Below, piece after piece: positions 23,823 through 36,089 of a DNA stretch of 64,000 nt. Every line of letters begins with the position of its first letter. Positions within the stretch are counted from its first letter, which is position 1. The stretch covers positions 992,001 through 1,056,000 of the forward strand of contig JAVHNS010000012.1 in the NCBI GenBank assembly GCA_036872755.1. Reading direction: 5' to 3'. The position numbers and the translations under genes are program-made. The DNA comes from Orbilia blumenaviensis. Its lineage: Eukaryota; Ascomycota; Orbiliomycetes; Orbiliales; Orbiliaceae. The notes below the pieces were generated by a model, which saw nothing but the letters and a program-made list of their open reading frames with translations, did not search any database and was not told where the DNA came from.

Positions 23823-26337
23823 ATGGATCCATTCAGCATCACCGTCTCAGTTTCTTCCCTAATCGTGGTTTGCACCCGCATCATAAAGCTCTCCTCCGAC
23901 GTTAGCGCCGCATACCGTAGCGCAAGCTTTACCCTTTCAGCGATCGCATCAGAATGCGCCGTCATTTCTGCTTCACTGACCAGGCTGCAAAATATGCTAT
24001 TGAATGAACCTGAACGTCTCGGTGCATTAGCAGACAATCTCGATACCGCCTTGTTGGGATGTGCTTTGACAATGTCGGTTTTGCAGGAACAGATTGGGGG
24101 TCTCGCCAAGGAAACCGAGGGTGGTGAGCGACAGGTGAAAAAGTTCAAATATGTTCTTGAGCAGGATTATCTGAAGGAGCTGTTGCAGCAAATTCGCGGG
24201 CAACAGGTTTCAATTACCCTGCTGTTGCAGACCTATCAAAGGTACGGGTAGATTCTATATATATGACTACTTAAGTAGTTACCCTGTACTTTGCATATAA
24301 AATGGTTTAACTAAGGCTAGGTGCAACGCGGTTGGAGCGCAGTGATTCCATAGCTAAAATGGAACAATCGATGCAAGACTACAACACTATCCTACAGCGG
24401 ATGGCAGATAAAGGCCGTTCGACATGGCGTGGGGCCCATTCAGCAGGTCAATTCAATATCCCAACTACAATCGTTGGCGACAGTGACACAGACTCCGTCT
24501 TCGAAATTTCCTCAATTATCACAGACACTCGTTTTGATTTTGACGACCAAATTATCAACTCCAAAGCCTATCGCCGGGCCCTCACGAATTTAAGACAGGC
24601 TCAAACTTCTCCAGAACGGCTTAGGAGTCATCTGGATCGGATAGAGGAGGCCTCTGACACACTTGGTACCGCTACAGCGGGAAATTTCAATAATTATAAC
24701 GGTGGAAACGCTACCAAATTTAACACTACACAGGTCGCACACCTGCCAGATAGTCGCTCCGGTGGCCAAGTTACGCAAAATACAGAATTAGTAGCAAACT
24801 CATCTTCTTTCAATTACAGTGGCTATAAACCAGGAGACAATGAACGGCCTAGTAAACGAGCCTTGGATGCCGCTATCGAAACTTCTCCTAGAGACAAAGA
24901 CAATGAGACAAAGAGCGCGCACAATCGTACGCCCCGACGCAGGCCGGCATGGGAGATGCTTGCTAGATTAGAATTCCCAACCTCTGGTGATTCTCATCGT
25001 CTAGACGCCGACCAAATAACAGAGCCAAAAATTTGCGAACAGCGTGAATACCACCCCGATTTTCGTTTGGCGTCCGAGGACCCTATTCGTAATTATCCTC
25101 AGCTATCCCCGACGGAGATCCAGGACCCGAATACCAAATCTTCAGATGAGACAAAGCAAACTCCTGGCGTTTTCAACCCACCCAAGCATAGACCAAACGT
25201 AGCAGTCAAAAAGCTTAAAGATGGATCTGGCTTCAAAATTGAATATTTTTCTACTGGGGGTGTGCATGTCTATTCCGAAATACTACGACGAAGGGAAACG
25301 CGGTTGCCGGGCGCCCAGAACGAGGTTCGTCGTTTAAGGAACAATTACGACCGGACTCAGAATCTAGGTCCAATTCTCGTAGATATAGCTGCTGATCCAG
25401 TACTCGAGCCGCCACCCGTAGCGCCTCCCACGGCCACCGTTCGAAACTATGAGGTCTCCCTCGCCCAGACTAGCATACCCCAGAGAAACCCTGAGGATTA
25501 CCTGGAAGATTCTGCCGCAAGCCTAGACACCACATTTTCTTCGTCTTTGCAGTTGCCATCAATAGGTATACCGAACCAAGCCATTGAAGCCGATCCAGTA
25601 GCTTCGCATAAGAGGTCATCAGGACGCTTCCATCGATTCTTCTCGGGATTACTTCAATCCACGCCTTCGTCTAAAATTGAGGACTCTACTCGAAAACTAG
25701 TGATCGTGGGTGACACCCTTTCCGGCAAGACCGCGTTGTTGACGACCTTTTACAGGGGTGCCGACGCCTTCGATTTTTCCCGGGACTCAATAACCATTCC
25801 AAGCGAACATGTGGGTTACCACACCTTCGAGGTTGGTGGAAACTACGTAGAACTTGACTTGTGGGATACACCCGGTTACGAAGAGTACGACCGTTTTCGA
25901 TACGATGGTTACCCAGGTACTCATGTTGTGCTGATATGTTTTTCGGTGACAAACAGGGGTTCATTGGATAACGTCAGGTCCAAGGTAGAGTGAAGTCTGT
26001 TGGTTGTTTTATTATTGAAAGTAGGTAGTTAGCATGCTAACTGGGCGATCTCAAAATAAAGTGGATGTTAGAAGTGCGGAAGTTCTGTCCAGGCGTACCC
26101 GTCATCTTAGTCGGAACTCAAACCGACGGCCGACGCAGTGACCGGTTTGGTCCGCTCTCGGAGGAACCAATTTTTGTGAGCCCAGAGGAAGGTGAAAGCC
26201 TGCGTCGGGAAATCGGGGCCTCTATCTTTTTGGAGTGTTCCGCCAAACTAAACGAAGGCGTTGAGGAAATTTTCCAAGCTGCCACCCGTTTAGCATTAAC
26301 AGCCACGGCTGTAAGTAAAAATAGGAAGCGCCAGTGA
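23823..26337 (+). CDS. Fungal N-terminal domain fused to a Rho-type small GTPase
   Basis: Three exons, 23823-24241, 24316-25984 and 26062-26337, give 787 residues. Residues 1-140 match the helical fungal N-terminal domain of many STAND proteins, starting MDPFSITVSVSSLIVV. Residues about 150-590 are a low-complexity, Asn/Ser/Pro-rich linker. Residues 600-787 form a GTPase: P-loop GDTLSGKT (605-612), DTPGYEEYDR at the G3 box (657-), GTQTD at the G4 box (714-718) where Rho proteins usually have NKxD or TKxD, and ECSAK at G5. The EEG...IGA...ECSA spacing is Rho-specific. The chain ends KNRKRQ, with no CAAX prenylation box. The last intron falls just before WMLEV and has a clear GCTAAC branch site. 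It probably signals through GTP binding, but the altered G4 and missing lipid anchor set it apart from true Rho. Confidence 0.85.
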
Positions 26338-27044
26338 TACCTAGAGGTTCCAACTGCTGGGAGATAAGGGGATGTCTAGGGGCATTATGATTATCCTCGG
26401 TCCACCCGCCAAATATAGGTATATAAACGTATAAACTGGACTTCAGCTGCAACCTTTTTGCAATTGACTATAGTGTGCCCACTATGTTGCATTTTAAACC
26501 GCAGCATAGCGTATATTTTGATATTTACAGTGATCCGACGCAGATGTGTTAGTTGACCGGGCCGGTATCGAGGAGGGCTCTAGACCTATGGGCGTGCATC
26601 TTGGTCTCTCGGCGAACATGTCATCAAAATACCAATCGTGTAGTTTATATACCTAATTTATTTGATAATTTAGAATATCGACGGATCAACCGCTCATTCT
26701 CTGTATCAATCGTGAAAAGAAAGACAGAAACGGGTTCATAATAAACGCAATTGACTAACAAGTTGGCAAGGAGAGGTACCTACCTACCTAGGTACTAGCA
26801 AGCTTTTAAGAAAGACATGCATACATAGGAATCTAACTAGACCAAAGTAGTTCTTTCCTAATGTTAATATCAACTTACCTCCCACCTCCCGACATTAAAT
26901 GCGCAGACCTATCTCTACCTACTCGCATATTAGCTCCACCAAAGTTCTCAGAACAACTCTGATCGTATTATTTAGGTTCATAAGTATTCGCACTTCGTAC
27001 CCGTTTTTAAAGGACTATACCGTCCTGTATTACAAATCTAAACA
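26338..27044. other. Intergenic
   Basis: No gene seen. It includes a TAGGTACCTA-type repeat cluster at 26774-26795 and the leader of the next gene. Confidence 0.6.
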
Positions 27045-28232
27045 ATGGACGACGCAAAAAGCTCCATCTTCTCCAGACATCTCAGGTCCAATGCATCAAA
27101 CAATACACCATTTACAACATATACACCAGCACCAACCATGTCTCCTCCTTTTCAATCCAAGCCGTCGCCTGTAACTTATCAGGCTCCCCTCTTGTTTCCA
27201 GAGATGTTACTCCCAGAACCAATGTTCAAACCGATTCCCTGGGAGAATATCAAACCCGCTGGTAAATGTGAGGTTGGGCCGAAAAACCCGCGTCATACCG
27301 ACGATGATCTCTTGAAGGGTGGCGATGGTGAAAATATTGACGACATACTGGCTTCTATGGGAGGGGATGGGTCGATACCACTCGACGATGAGGAAATGGA
27401 TAACTCCGATCCCAGCCTCGACACCAATGAGGAGCAAACGGCTCAGATCAAATACACGCCTTACACATTTGTTTCCACCACATCTCTATTGGCCACTCTT
27501 GTCGACACCCTCTGCAACACCCCAACGACTCCACCAGCAATCTGCCTCCGAGTTGAAGGTATAGAAGTTTCAAGATACGGCACAATCTCGATTCTAGCTA
27601 TTCATATCATCCCTCAAAACGAAAACTATCTTATCGATGTTCTCAAACTCAGAGCTCTCGCGTTTAATACACCGGGTGCTATTTTCAAAAACAAGACTCT
27701 GAAAACAATCCTCGAAGACCCTGAAATCCCACTGTTGCTATTCGATTGTCGGAAGGACAACGATGCACTCGTCAATTTATTCGAAGTTCAAATGAATAAC
27801 GTCATCGATATTCAATTACTTCACACCGCCTGCGAACCTCAACCACAAGAACGTGAACTCGTCATGTCATTATCCGGTATTTTGGAGCAAAAGGCACTCC
27901 TCGACTGGAGAGAGTTACAAGCCTGGCGAGTCAACAAACTTGTCACCAGTTGCCTATCCGCCGAGGAAAATAGAGACGACCGCTGGATTTTCAATCAAAG
28001 ACCATTGAACCCACAGGTTGCGGAAGCTTGTCTTCAGGATCTGATCGTTCTGAACAAAGTTTTTGTGTTTCACTGTCGTCTCCTATCTAATATGGGGAGA
28101 AATCACTGGAAACCCAGGATTAGAGATGAAACACTAAAACGACTGGCTCTGTCTGATGATCCGCATTACGATGCCTGCGAAGTCAACTACGCGCGCTGGG
28201 CTCCAGAAGGCTGGAAACATTTAACTGATTAG
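27045..28232 (+). CDS. RNase D/DnaQ-like exonuclease-fold protein, active site degraded
   Basis: A single-exon frame of 395 residues. Residues 1-135 are Pro-rich and then acidic, and probably disordered. From about 140 onward it follows the fungal 3'-5' exonuclease-like family: a strand ICLRVEGIEVSRYGTISIL, then YLIDV, then LLFDCRKDNDAL. In active members the first strand carries Asp-x-Glu (DLEG-type). Here it reads Arg-Val-Glu (169-171), so the first metal-binding Asp is absent while Glu171 and Asp233 remain. Activity is therefore doubtful and a structural or RNA-binding role is possible. It converges on the SF3B1 gene, with about 470 bases between stops. Confidence 0.78.
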   Translation: MDDAKSSIFSRHLRSNASNNTPFTTYTPAPTMSPPFQSKPSPVTYQAPLLFPEMLLPEPMFKPIPWENIKPAGKCEVGPKNPRHTDDDLLKGGDGENIDDILASMGGDGSIPLDDEEMDNSDPSLDTNEEQTAQIKYTPYTFVSTTSLLATLVDTLCNTPTTPPAICLRVEGIEVSRYGTISILAIHIIPQNENYLIDVLKLRALAFNTPGAIFKNKTLKTILEDPEIPLLLFDCRKDNDALVNLFEVQMNNVIDIQLLHTACEPQPQERELVMSLSGILEQKALLDWRELQAWRVNKLVTSCLSAEENRDDRWIFNQRPLNPQVAEACLQDLIVLNKVFVFHCRLLSNMGRNHWKPRIRDETLKRLALSDDPHYDACEVNYARWAPEGWKHLTD

Positions 28233-28698
28233 CTTGTCTTATCGGTTAAGTGCATATGTCAGGCTGTGGGCCCCTTGGATCTCTACGGGTGTCTTTTCTT
28301 TTACTTCTTATTCTTCTTATTCTTTCTTACGAGTGTTGTGGTTCACATAACTTAATTCTAAAATTCAAATATTAGATTCACTTCACCGCCGTATCCTTAA
28401 AAATACAGATGCAGAGTCGCCTTGTTTTTGTCTCTTTCCATGAAATGCATATCAGTAATAAAGAAAAACTGCCCGACATGGCGCAGGGGCAGAAAATGGG
28501 GGGGGGGTGGGGGAAAGCAATTTTTTTGTAGCAAGTAAAAGCCCTTCAACCGCAGAGTATTTGTCGGTTTGATAGGGCAGATATTACGAACTGGTAACTA
28601 AGAAAAGTGTACAACAGAAGGGAAAAAGAGAAAAAAAGAAAACTAAAAAAAGAGTTGAATCATAAGGGGGAGTAAAAGCAAACAACTAGGCTCGTGCG
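28233..28698. other. Shared 3' intergenic region
   Basis: The 3' flanks of two convergent genes, with T-rich and A-rich runs and a G-rich run at about 28498-28513. No coding sequence. Confidence 0.6.
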
Positions 28699-31600
28699 TT
28701 AAACCATAATGTACAGCTCATGCCTCTGAAGCTTCTCCTCATCAAGGTTGGGGTAAAAGGGAACCATGCTGTCGGCCGATTGTACATAAGCATTGTTATA
28801 TAATCGCCCTGTCGACATTACTGTTAGCAGCAGTCCATATATGGGATAGATAATTATCGGGTAAGACTTACAATATGGTGTCCTGACCTTCCTCGCTGGG
28901 TGAAACAACCCTGCCCACACATAATTCATGACCAGACCGGGACCAATCGCCATTCTGATCGCATCAATAGCCTCAATGATACGATCGATAACGTGCGGCG
29001 AGGTCTCAAACAGATTCGGGTATAACAAATTCAACAGATGCATCATCGCATCCTCGCATCCCAGTCCCACCACGCCTAATGCCACGTGCTTGACCACACT
29101 AGCGGCCGTTTGTCTGTGGACTTGATCACGATCGATCAATGCATCTTCCAGCAGCGGCGTGACAGCGTACACATAATCCTTTGCCATTTCCCCGATATAC
29201 TCGAATAGGAAACTCAAACTCTTCAGAACACCGTTTTGCACGTTGAGTTCAGGAACTCGGTACTCATTCATCAGGGCTGGAAGAACCGTGAAGGGAGCGC
29301 AAGTTTCGGCAACGATACCGATGGCGACAGCCGTACACACACGCGACTGACGTTCTTGAACCCTCAAGTTGTTGAGCAACGTGGCGAGGACATCCTGGGG
29401 GCCGATAGCTTTGGCGATGAAACCGAACGTGTTGTTGGCTGCACGACGGATACCCTTCTTATGCGCCTTCAACATGTCGAGTAACTCAAAGCAAATACGC
29501 ATCCATTCTCGGGCAGACACAAACTCTGGCCCTCGATCCGCGATACGTCCGACCAAATCGATGGTATTCTCCTGCACCTTTTCGTGACGATTTCGAAGAA
29601 TTGGTGTAAGACGTGGAAGGAGATCCTTGATTGGTGGCTGCATAGAGTTGATACCGACGACTGTGACGATGGAACGCAAAGCACCGAGAATAGATCCCAA
29701 GACTTCTGGGTATTCCTCACCGAGGTATTCGTAGAGCACAATACCTAGTTTTCCCATCAACGCATCCTCACCACACTGTTTCATAACCATCGCAATACGA
29801 CTGATCAAATCAGCAGATTGCTGGCGCACAGTTGACGACTTGTTGTTCAACCTCCACAGAATCGTCGAAACAATCTGTGGGAGATATGGTTTGCATCGTG
29901 TGCCGAGCGCATTGACGACCGTTCCGAAACCGTTCAGCATAACAACATCCTCCACGGTTTGCTCTTGGAAAGCGTACAGCACACCATCGATCAGCCTCTC
30001 CTCCAGCCTCTCCGCAATATCCGCCGCCCCAAGCGCTGCAATGACCTTCTCGATTGTCTCCAATGTCATTTTTCTGTAGGCCTCGCTTTCATCTTTCAAG
30101 TGATCCACCACTCGTTCGATGATCTCCGAAACCCCAACTTTTTGTGAAACATCCACCGTAGTCTCCACCACCTGTCTATAGTTCCTCTTATCCAACGCCA
30201 TCCTTCTAACCCAGAAACATTTGAAAAACTCCGGCAGAACCTCCTCTTTCAAGTAAGCTGCGGTAACACCATCGGTTGAAGCACACTGGGAGACAACTTT
30301 CAACACAACCTTCTTCATCTCTTCATCCGGCGAGTTGAATTCTCTCAGTAAGATCTCCATAACCTGGACGGTGTAGTAATTGGCGTATTCCTCATCCATC
30401 AATGGGATGATATATCCGACAGCCTTCAAGAATCCAGCAAGACCCTTTCCTCTCTGCTTCCTAGCTCCAGTCCACAAAGGATTCAAAATCGTGTCGAAGC
30501 TCTCGATACCATAAGGATGGGAAGCCTCTGCCAATGCCGCTATAGCAAGAGATGTCACCGTCCTAACCTTCGCCTGCTCGTCCTCCAGATTTGGCCCAAT
30601 ACAGTCGACTAAACCCTTGAGATGTGGTAAGATAGCGCAGCCCATAAGAATAGGTATTTGCTGGACAATCTTGACACCAGTGTGCCTTGCCTGCCATGAC
30701 TTCTTGCTCCTGCACACAGCCCTAAGGAAAGGTAGTAGCGCCGGAATTCCAAGAGCCGAAGCAACAACCGCGAATGCTCTCGCGGTAGTATTTCGCACAT
30801 ACTCGTCAACATGGTCGATATCAGGTCTCATCGTCGAAATCATATGGGCAAGACCAGCGGCCTTGGACAGATTGCTGATGATTTCTCGACCTTCTACACG
30901 CGCATAATAATCCTGATCGATGAGGAGGGGTTCGATAACGACGAGGATTTTGTGGACGTAAGGTCGGACGAGGTCGTCGAGCTTATAGAGGATACGGTCA
31001 ATGACTTTGACGAGCAAATGGCGTTCCTGGTCTTCGAGGGTTCGTTCCATAAGAAGCGGGAGGATTTGATTGAAGAGAGGGCCGGCGCCAAAAGCTCGTG
31101 CATTGTCCGTTAATTGACGTAGAGCAGTTTTTCTCATAGGGGGGGTTCCGTTCTTGACCTTGAGAAGGAGACGCATAATTTTACGTTCCTTGAGCTCATC
31201 CACCGACATGGCATTTTCATCGCCACCCTCAACCAGTTTCCCAAAGTATGCCATATCTTCGGGTTTGAAGAATTGAAGATCACCAACGCCGGGGATATCG
31301 GTAGGGAGCTGCTTGCCTAGAAGTTTAGCATTTTCGGGATCCTGCATCATGAAGCCACCAACTCCGGAGGCGGAAGCGATAGGGGCTGGTGTGGCCATCA
31401 TCTTTCGAGCAGGCGTGCGAATCGGCATGTAACCTGCGGGTGGCTCGAGAATCTTGTAGCCTTCTTTTGGCAACATCGCATCGAGCTCTTCATCTGAGAG
31501 CGGGGCATTGCGGCCGTAGTCGACGCCGAATGGGACAACCGGGGCAGCTGGGGCAGAAGATGGGTGCATCGGAGTCACAAGGCCCTGGTTGCCCACCGGA

Positions 31601-32481
31601 GTAGCTTGAGCAAGAGCGGGTGCTTGATCCCATCTCGACCGCTTCGGAGCATCTCCGGGAGCAACAGGCGCAGGTGTCTCATCCCATCTTGACCGTTTTT
31701 TGGGTTCCTCTGCTTTGGTCTCAGTAGCTGTACTTGCAGAATCCGTCGTCGAGACATCCCACCTTCTCTTCCTCCGTCTACCTTCCGGGGCGTTTTCTTT
31801 ATCCGCGCTCGCGTCGGCATCCTTGATAGAGAGGGTAGCTTGATGTTCTTCAACGTCGGTCCCCTCCCCTTGTCGCTGTTTGTCTTCGATAGCCTTCATA
31901 ACTCGGGCTTTTTCGCGTTCGAAATCATTTTCGGCCATAATTTCGCGGTAGCTGCGTCCTCCATCTTCGCCACCGTCCTGTCGATTATTCGCGAATGCAT
32001 CGGCACGTGTAGGCGTCAGTGGTCCACGGTTGAATCTTCGTTTCTGATAGTCTGTCTCGCGATCCATGATTCTGCTGCCTTCTGTCCTTCCAGCCAGCGG
32101 GTCATCGTCATCACGAACAAACTCATTCATCATCTCCTTCGTCGCGGTATACTGCCCGACCAGCCGTCGTTCCCCGAGTGCATCCGCCATTTCCTCATCC
32201 TCGTCAACGATCTCTCGACTGTAGCCCTCATATCGATCGCCATTGGAATCGCCATAAAGATCTTTGTCGAAGTTGTCGGTGAGAGACGCCTTGGTCGAGA
32301 AATCCTTACGCTGGGTCGAGTTATCAAGAGCGCGTTTCGATCCTATCTTAGTAGCATTGCGTTCCTGCTGGAGGCGCTTGACTTGTTCGAAGTCGCCTAA
32401 ATTATATTTTTATCCTAATTAGCAAGGGGGTTATACGGTGATTTAGGCCGGAGGGAGAGCAATGGACTTACTGTCCGACAT
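28699..32481 (-). CDS. SF3B1: Splicing factor 3B subunit 1 (SF3b155) homologue
   Basis: Core U2 snRNP protein that clamps the branch-site/U2 duplex in the spliceosome. Three exons, 32481-32472, 32396-28872 and 28808-28699, give 1214 residues. The true start is a 10-base first exon (Met-Ser-Asp plus one base) with a GTAAGT donor; starting at the internal ATG at 32190 would lose 72 residues. The N-terminal third is disordered and carries three RWD U2AF-ligand motifs, at about 215, 240 and 258, which bind UHM proteins. From about residue 400 a HEAT-repeat superhelix follows. The last intron (28809-28871, 63 bases, GTAAGT and GCTAAC) restores [13 protein letters not shown], the conserved end of the family. 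That intron is stop-free and in frame. Confidence 0.97.
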
Positions 32482-34023
32482 GGTTGGGAGGTTGTGTCGA
32501 CGCGCGACCTGACGGGTACGGCGCCCCTGAGGGAGAGTATTAGTACTTCAACGATCTTTCTGATCGCACGGGGAATAAAATGGAAGGGATTGGTGATGTG
32601 TACCGACGGCCAAATGGGGGTCGATGGGTCGTGTGATGGTGATTATGATGTGTCGTCGCGACGATGGTGTTTTTGTCTTCGCCTGTTCTGGTTTGTTCAG
32701 ATCTAACTTGCGTACTGCGTATTACTAATTTACGGTCACGTGGTCTGCCAGTTCGAAACGGGTGTTACAACAGCACAACAACATGGTTTACTCCGGATCA
32801 ACACAAAACCAACCAGTTGTTGTGTATACAGGTACCTAGGTAGGTACTTAGATTGGTCTCGTTGGGCTTAGATCAAGTTTAACCACGGCTTCTGCCCACA
32901 TTACATGAGAAGTTCACTAAATTGCGGTTGAAGAAAGAAGTCTTAAACACGAGGCCAATGTAGAGCGCTCTCAAATAACACAGTATTCCTAGTATGATAA
33001 GTCTCTGGTTATGCCACGAGCCGACCAATCAGTTCAGAACATTGCATTGAACAAACACTGCATCCACTCGGCCGAGCTGGCCAACGCTGAGCAGATCTAA
33101 CTGTCGAAGCGCCCAAGCTGAGGCGGAATCAATTGCTAGCAGCCAATAACATTCCATCACATTATGTGGTAGGACATGTATATTTATGCACACCTGCAGA
33201 AGAGAAAGAGCCATCCGTTCTGATCCGGTTCAGGACAAGGCTGAAGTACGCCGTGTCACTCCTCCGCGAGATTCAATCAAAATTTTAATTTAATTATTCG
33301 AGTTTTTAGACCAAGAAAAGTATCGTGTATTCAGTCGACTTCGGGCAACCTCAGGTGGCCTCCTAGAAGCCAGTTCACGAGACTAGGCAACCTCGAGACC
33401 TACCCCATGAAGGACCACGCGAGCGCGAAGCATTCTATAGCGAGAACGAGCTGAGCTCTGGAAGCTATGAAGTCACAGCCATTACACTAGTTAATCAAGG
33501 CTTTCCAGTGTCCTTGCGAGGACAACTCTCTTTCCCCCCTCAGCCTCACCGCTCCTCCAACTTAAAAAATCCTAGTCGCAAAGGAATGAAAAATAATATG
33601 TAAGGAATCAAGTAGGACTCCTTAGAATCCCCGATACGTTTTGTGAAGAAAACTAGCCAGCCTACAGTCTTGGCTGGTTTTGTCTTAGCCGGTAAGCCTA
33701 CGATTGCGCTGAGTAGGCCTATAGGACTATTGCTGGCCTCGACCTAAAGTCCTACCTAACTAAAATACTTGCCAGTCGCTCTAATAAACTTATGTACCTT
33801 AGAACCACATGATTTAGTACGATGTCGTATAAATATCATCGATATCGCCTCCCAAAATCCCAAAACGGTGAAAAGCCTTAGTCCCAGTCACCAATCTTTG
33901 TTAGACTTCCCTGCATGCAAACGTACCCTCTACTTGGGGCGACACCCGATTTTGCGGCACTCGACCCAGCAACAGGAAACCTCTATACCAACCCTGTTGC
34001 AGGTCTTTTCTCGGTTCTGGCAC

Positions 34024-34044
34024 TTTTTTTTTTTTTTTTTTTTT
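34024..34044 (+). repeat. T21 homopolymer
   Basis: Twenty-one consecutive T residues, about 350 bases downstream of an inverted GGCTGGTTTTGTCTTAGCC motif. Confidence 0.9.
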
Positions 34045-34747
34045 ATGTTAAGCTCATTCTAAATCAGCGAAGTTAGAGGACACCGCCAACGAAGCACCGC
34101 AGCCGGCCGCCTCTACTAGTTCACCATTCTACCCGAAATTATGACACCTAGAATGCGAAACCATCACCAGCTTCACAGCGGTCGGGCAGCTTTGCACTCC
34201 GACCGCCGCGTCACGGCAGGATAACAACAATGATGCGGCAGAAAATGTTGAGACTTCCAATCAATAGCACTAGTCTTTAACTAGGAGGCGGGAGAAGGTC
34301 AACCTACAGGTTGTATGTAGGCTTATAGGGTAAGGCCTTTTCATGTAAGGGTCATCTTGTCCTATAGGTAGGTATACAAAACCCTACTTACCTATGAGAC
34401 ACCCATAGGCCTGAGCTACTTGGGTCGGTGGAATACTTGCATACCAGATCTGTAGATTGTCTTGATGGACTCGGTCGCAATGGTCTCACATCCCTTCCCG
34501 ATCACCTGAAGTATATATGGTTGTTCTCCCGCATGGCTATCTGTCTTCCTCTTCGTCCCTCTTGTCTTAACTATGTTAGTACCTATATACACTATACTAC
34601 GAGACTATATACACACAAGTTATATACTACCATACACACCAACGGACAAGAACCTACACACACATATATAAAATTTAGCAGCCTCACATGTACCCATGCT
34701 GGCTCATTCATACTTCTATTGGGTAGCATCATTACTGTTCACCACAC

Positions 34748-34790
34748 TACCTACCTACCTACCTACCTACTTACCTACTTACCTCATATC
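34748..34790 (+). repeat. (CTAC)n microsatellite
   Basis: Tandem CTAC units degrade to CTTAC toward the right. The same tetramer recurs in TAGGTA-type clusters elsewhere in the window. Confidence 0.85.
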
Positions 34791-34933
34791 TACACCATCG
34801 CCACACCATCCACTCACTTGACATATATATATACCCCTATCTATACACTTAATACTTTACTTCAATACCATCCAAACGCTGGGTCTTAGTAACATCCAAA
34901 TATATATGTACACTAGGTTCTGCTTTGACCAAT

Positions 34934-36089
34934 ATGGCAACGCAGCCTTGTGATATGTTTGACTCCTTTGAAGAACTTCTTAGCCGAGACATGGAGCTCG
35001 GGGACATGGAGCCTGGAGACTTCGACTTTTTCCTTAAATACCCAACTTCCACTCCAGAGGGGCATCTAGGTATGTGGGGACACTTACTATCACACGTGCA
35101 CCCTTCAACAAACCGAAAGGTTCAGTATACGGCAGCATGTAAACCATGGCATACGCACGGTCTAAATCTTACACTCAATAGAAACCTCCGGCCAAGTTGA
35201 CTCCCCAAACTATGCAAACCCAGCCGAAGTTTCTCCAGAGTCTCAAGTCGATCCAAGCAATCCCTCTCCTCCCCTCGAGGGAGGAGCGCCTTCTCAGCAC
35301 TTGCTTTCAGCCAACACTTCCGCTCTGCCACCAGTCGAAGTCGAGAACTCAGATTCTACCAATGCTGAGCATTCAGCCGCGGATCCAGTGGGGGCGCAAC
35401 AAAGTGCAGGCATTCGAAAGCCGCGCATCTCCCGAAAGTTGAAAACAAAAATTTGTAAAGACTACTCCAAGTTCCAATGCCTCGAAAGCTTCACAAACCA
35501 AAAAAAACTTGATGCCCATATAAAGAAGGTCCACGGAATCATCCTGCATAAATGCCGCAATGCAGGCTGTAATAGCTCATTTTCGCGACGCGATAACCTA
35601 AGATCCCACCAAAAAAAATGCCGACCTGACCCAGAGAATGAAGAGATGAAGCATACGCATGTTCCTCCACCCAGCCTGCCCGACGATTCGCAGCCACCAG
35701 AACCGAAACGTCGACGAACTGAGACCGAATACCTACCTACTACGCCACCAAAATTAACACCGCAATGCAACTCAGTGGGCAGTTCGGTATCGCATCCCGC
35801 GGGTAACCAAGGGGCAATCGAGATTGGCGGACTGCTCACACCACTTTCGTCCCAGAAAGAATCACCCAGTGCATCAGGATCACCATATTGCACAGAAGCA
35901 GATCCTGTGATATCGGAGAATAGCGATAGCCGAAGGATAGCGGACTTAGAAAACCAAGTCAAGCTGCTTAAAGACAAACTGAAAGTCTCTGAGCAGCAGA
36001 AAGACGATGCTCATCATGAAAGCCAAGTTTGGAGAAAAAAGTTTCATAAACTTCGCCGTAGTTGCGAATGCCCACCCTCGACAGGATGA
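34934..36089 (+). CDS. C2H2-type putative transcription factor with C-terminal coiled coil
   Basis: Exons 34934-35069 and 35182-36089 (phase-1 intron, 112 bases) give 347 residues. The acidic N terminus (EELLSRDMELGDMEPGDFDFF) could activate transcription. A middle section starting RKPRISRKLKTKICKDYSKF contains two irregular zinc fingers: FQCLESFTNQKKLDAHIKKVH, whose first cysteine spacing is atypical, and HKCRNAGCNSSFSRRDNLRSHQKKC, a C2HC-like finger common in ascomycete regulators. A Pro/Ser-rich linker has a nuclear-signal-like PKRRRTE. The last 60 residues form a Lys/Glu coiled coil that could dimerise. The gene is paralogous to 40220-41541, sharing exon phase, finger layout and tail. Confidence 0.78.

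Larger units (their letters stand above)
32482..34933. other. Gene-poor interval with simple repeats
   Basis: No convincing gene. It contains TAGGTACCTA-type sequence at 32831-32850, a T21 run at 34024-34044 and a (CTAC)n tract at about 34748-34790. The open frame at 34428-34889 spans the CTAC repeat and is not credible. The last 100 bases are the leader of the C2H2 gene. Confidence 0.6.

Noticed and set aside
24680..24850. HET-s or sigma amyloid motif in the fungal-N/Rho linker
   Set aside because: Asn/Gly-rich, but the defining spacing of those motifs could not be matched.
34428..34889. 153-codon open frame spanning the CTAC microsatellite
   Set aside because: Composition is driven by simple repeats (Tyr/Thr/Leu/His); no domain.
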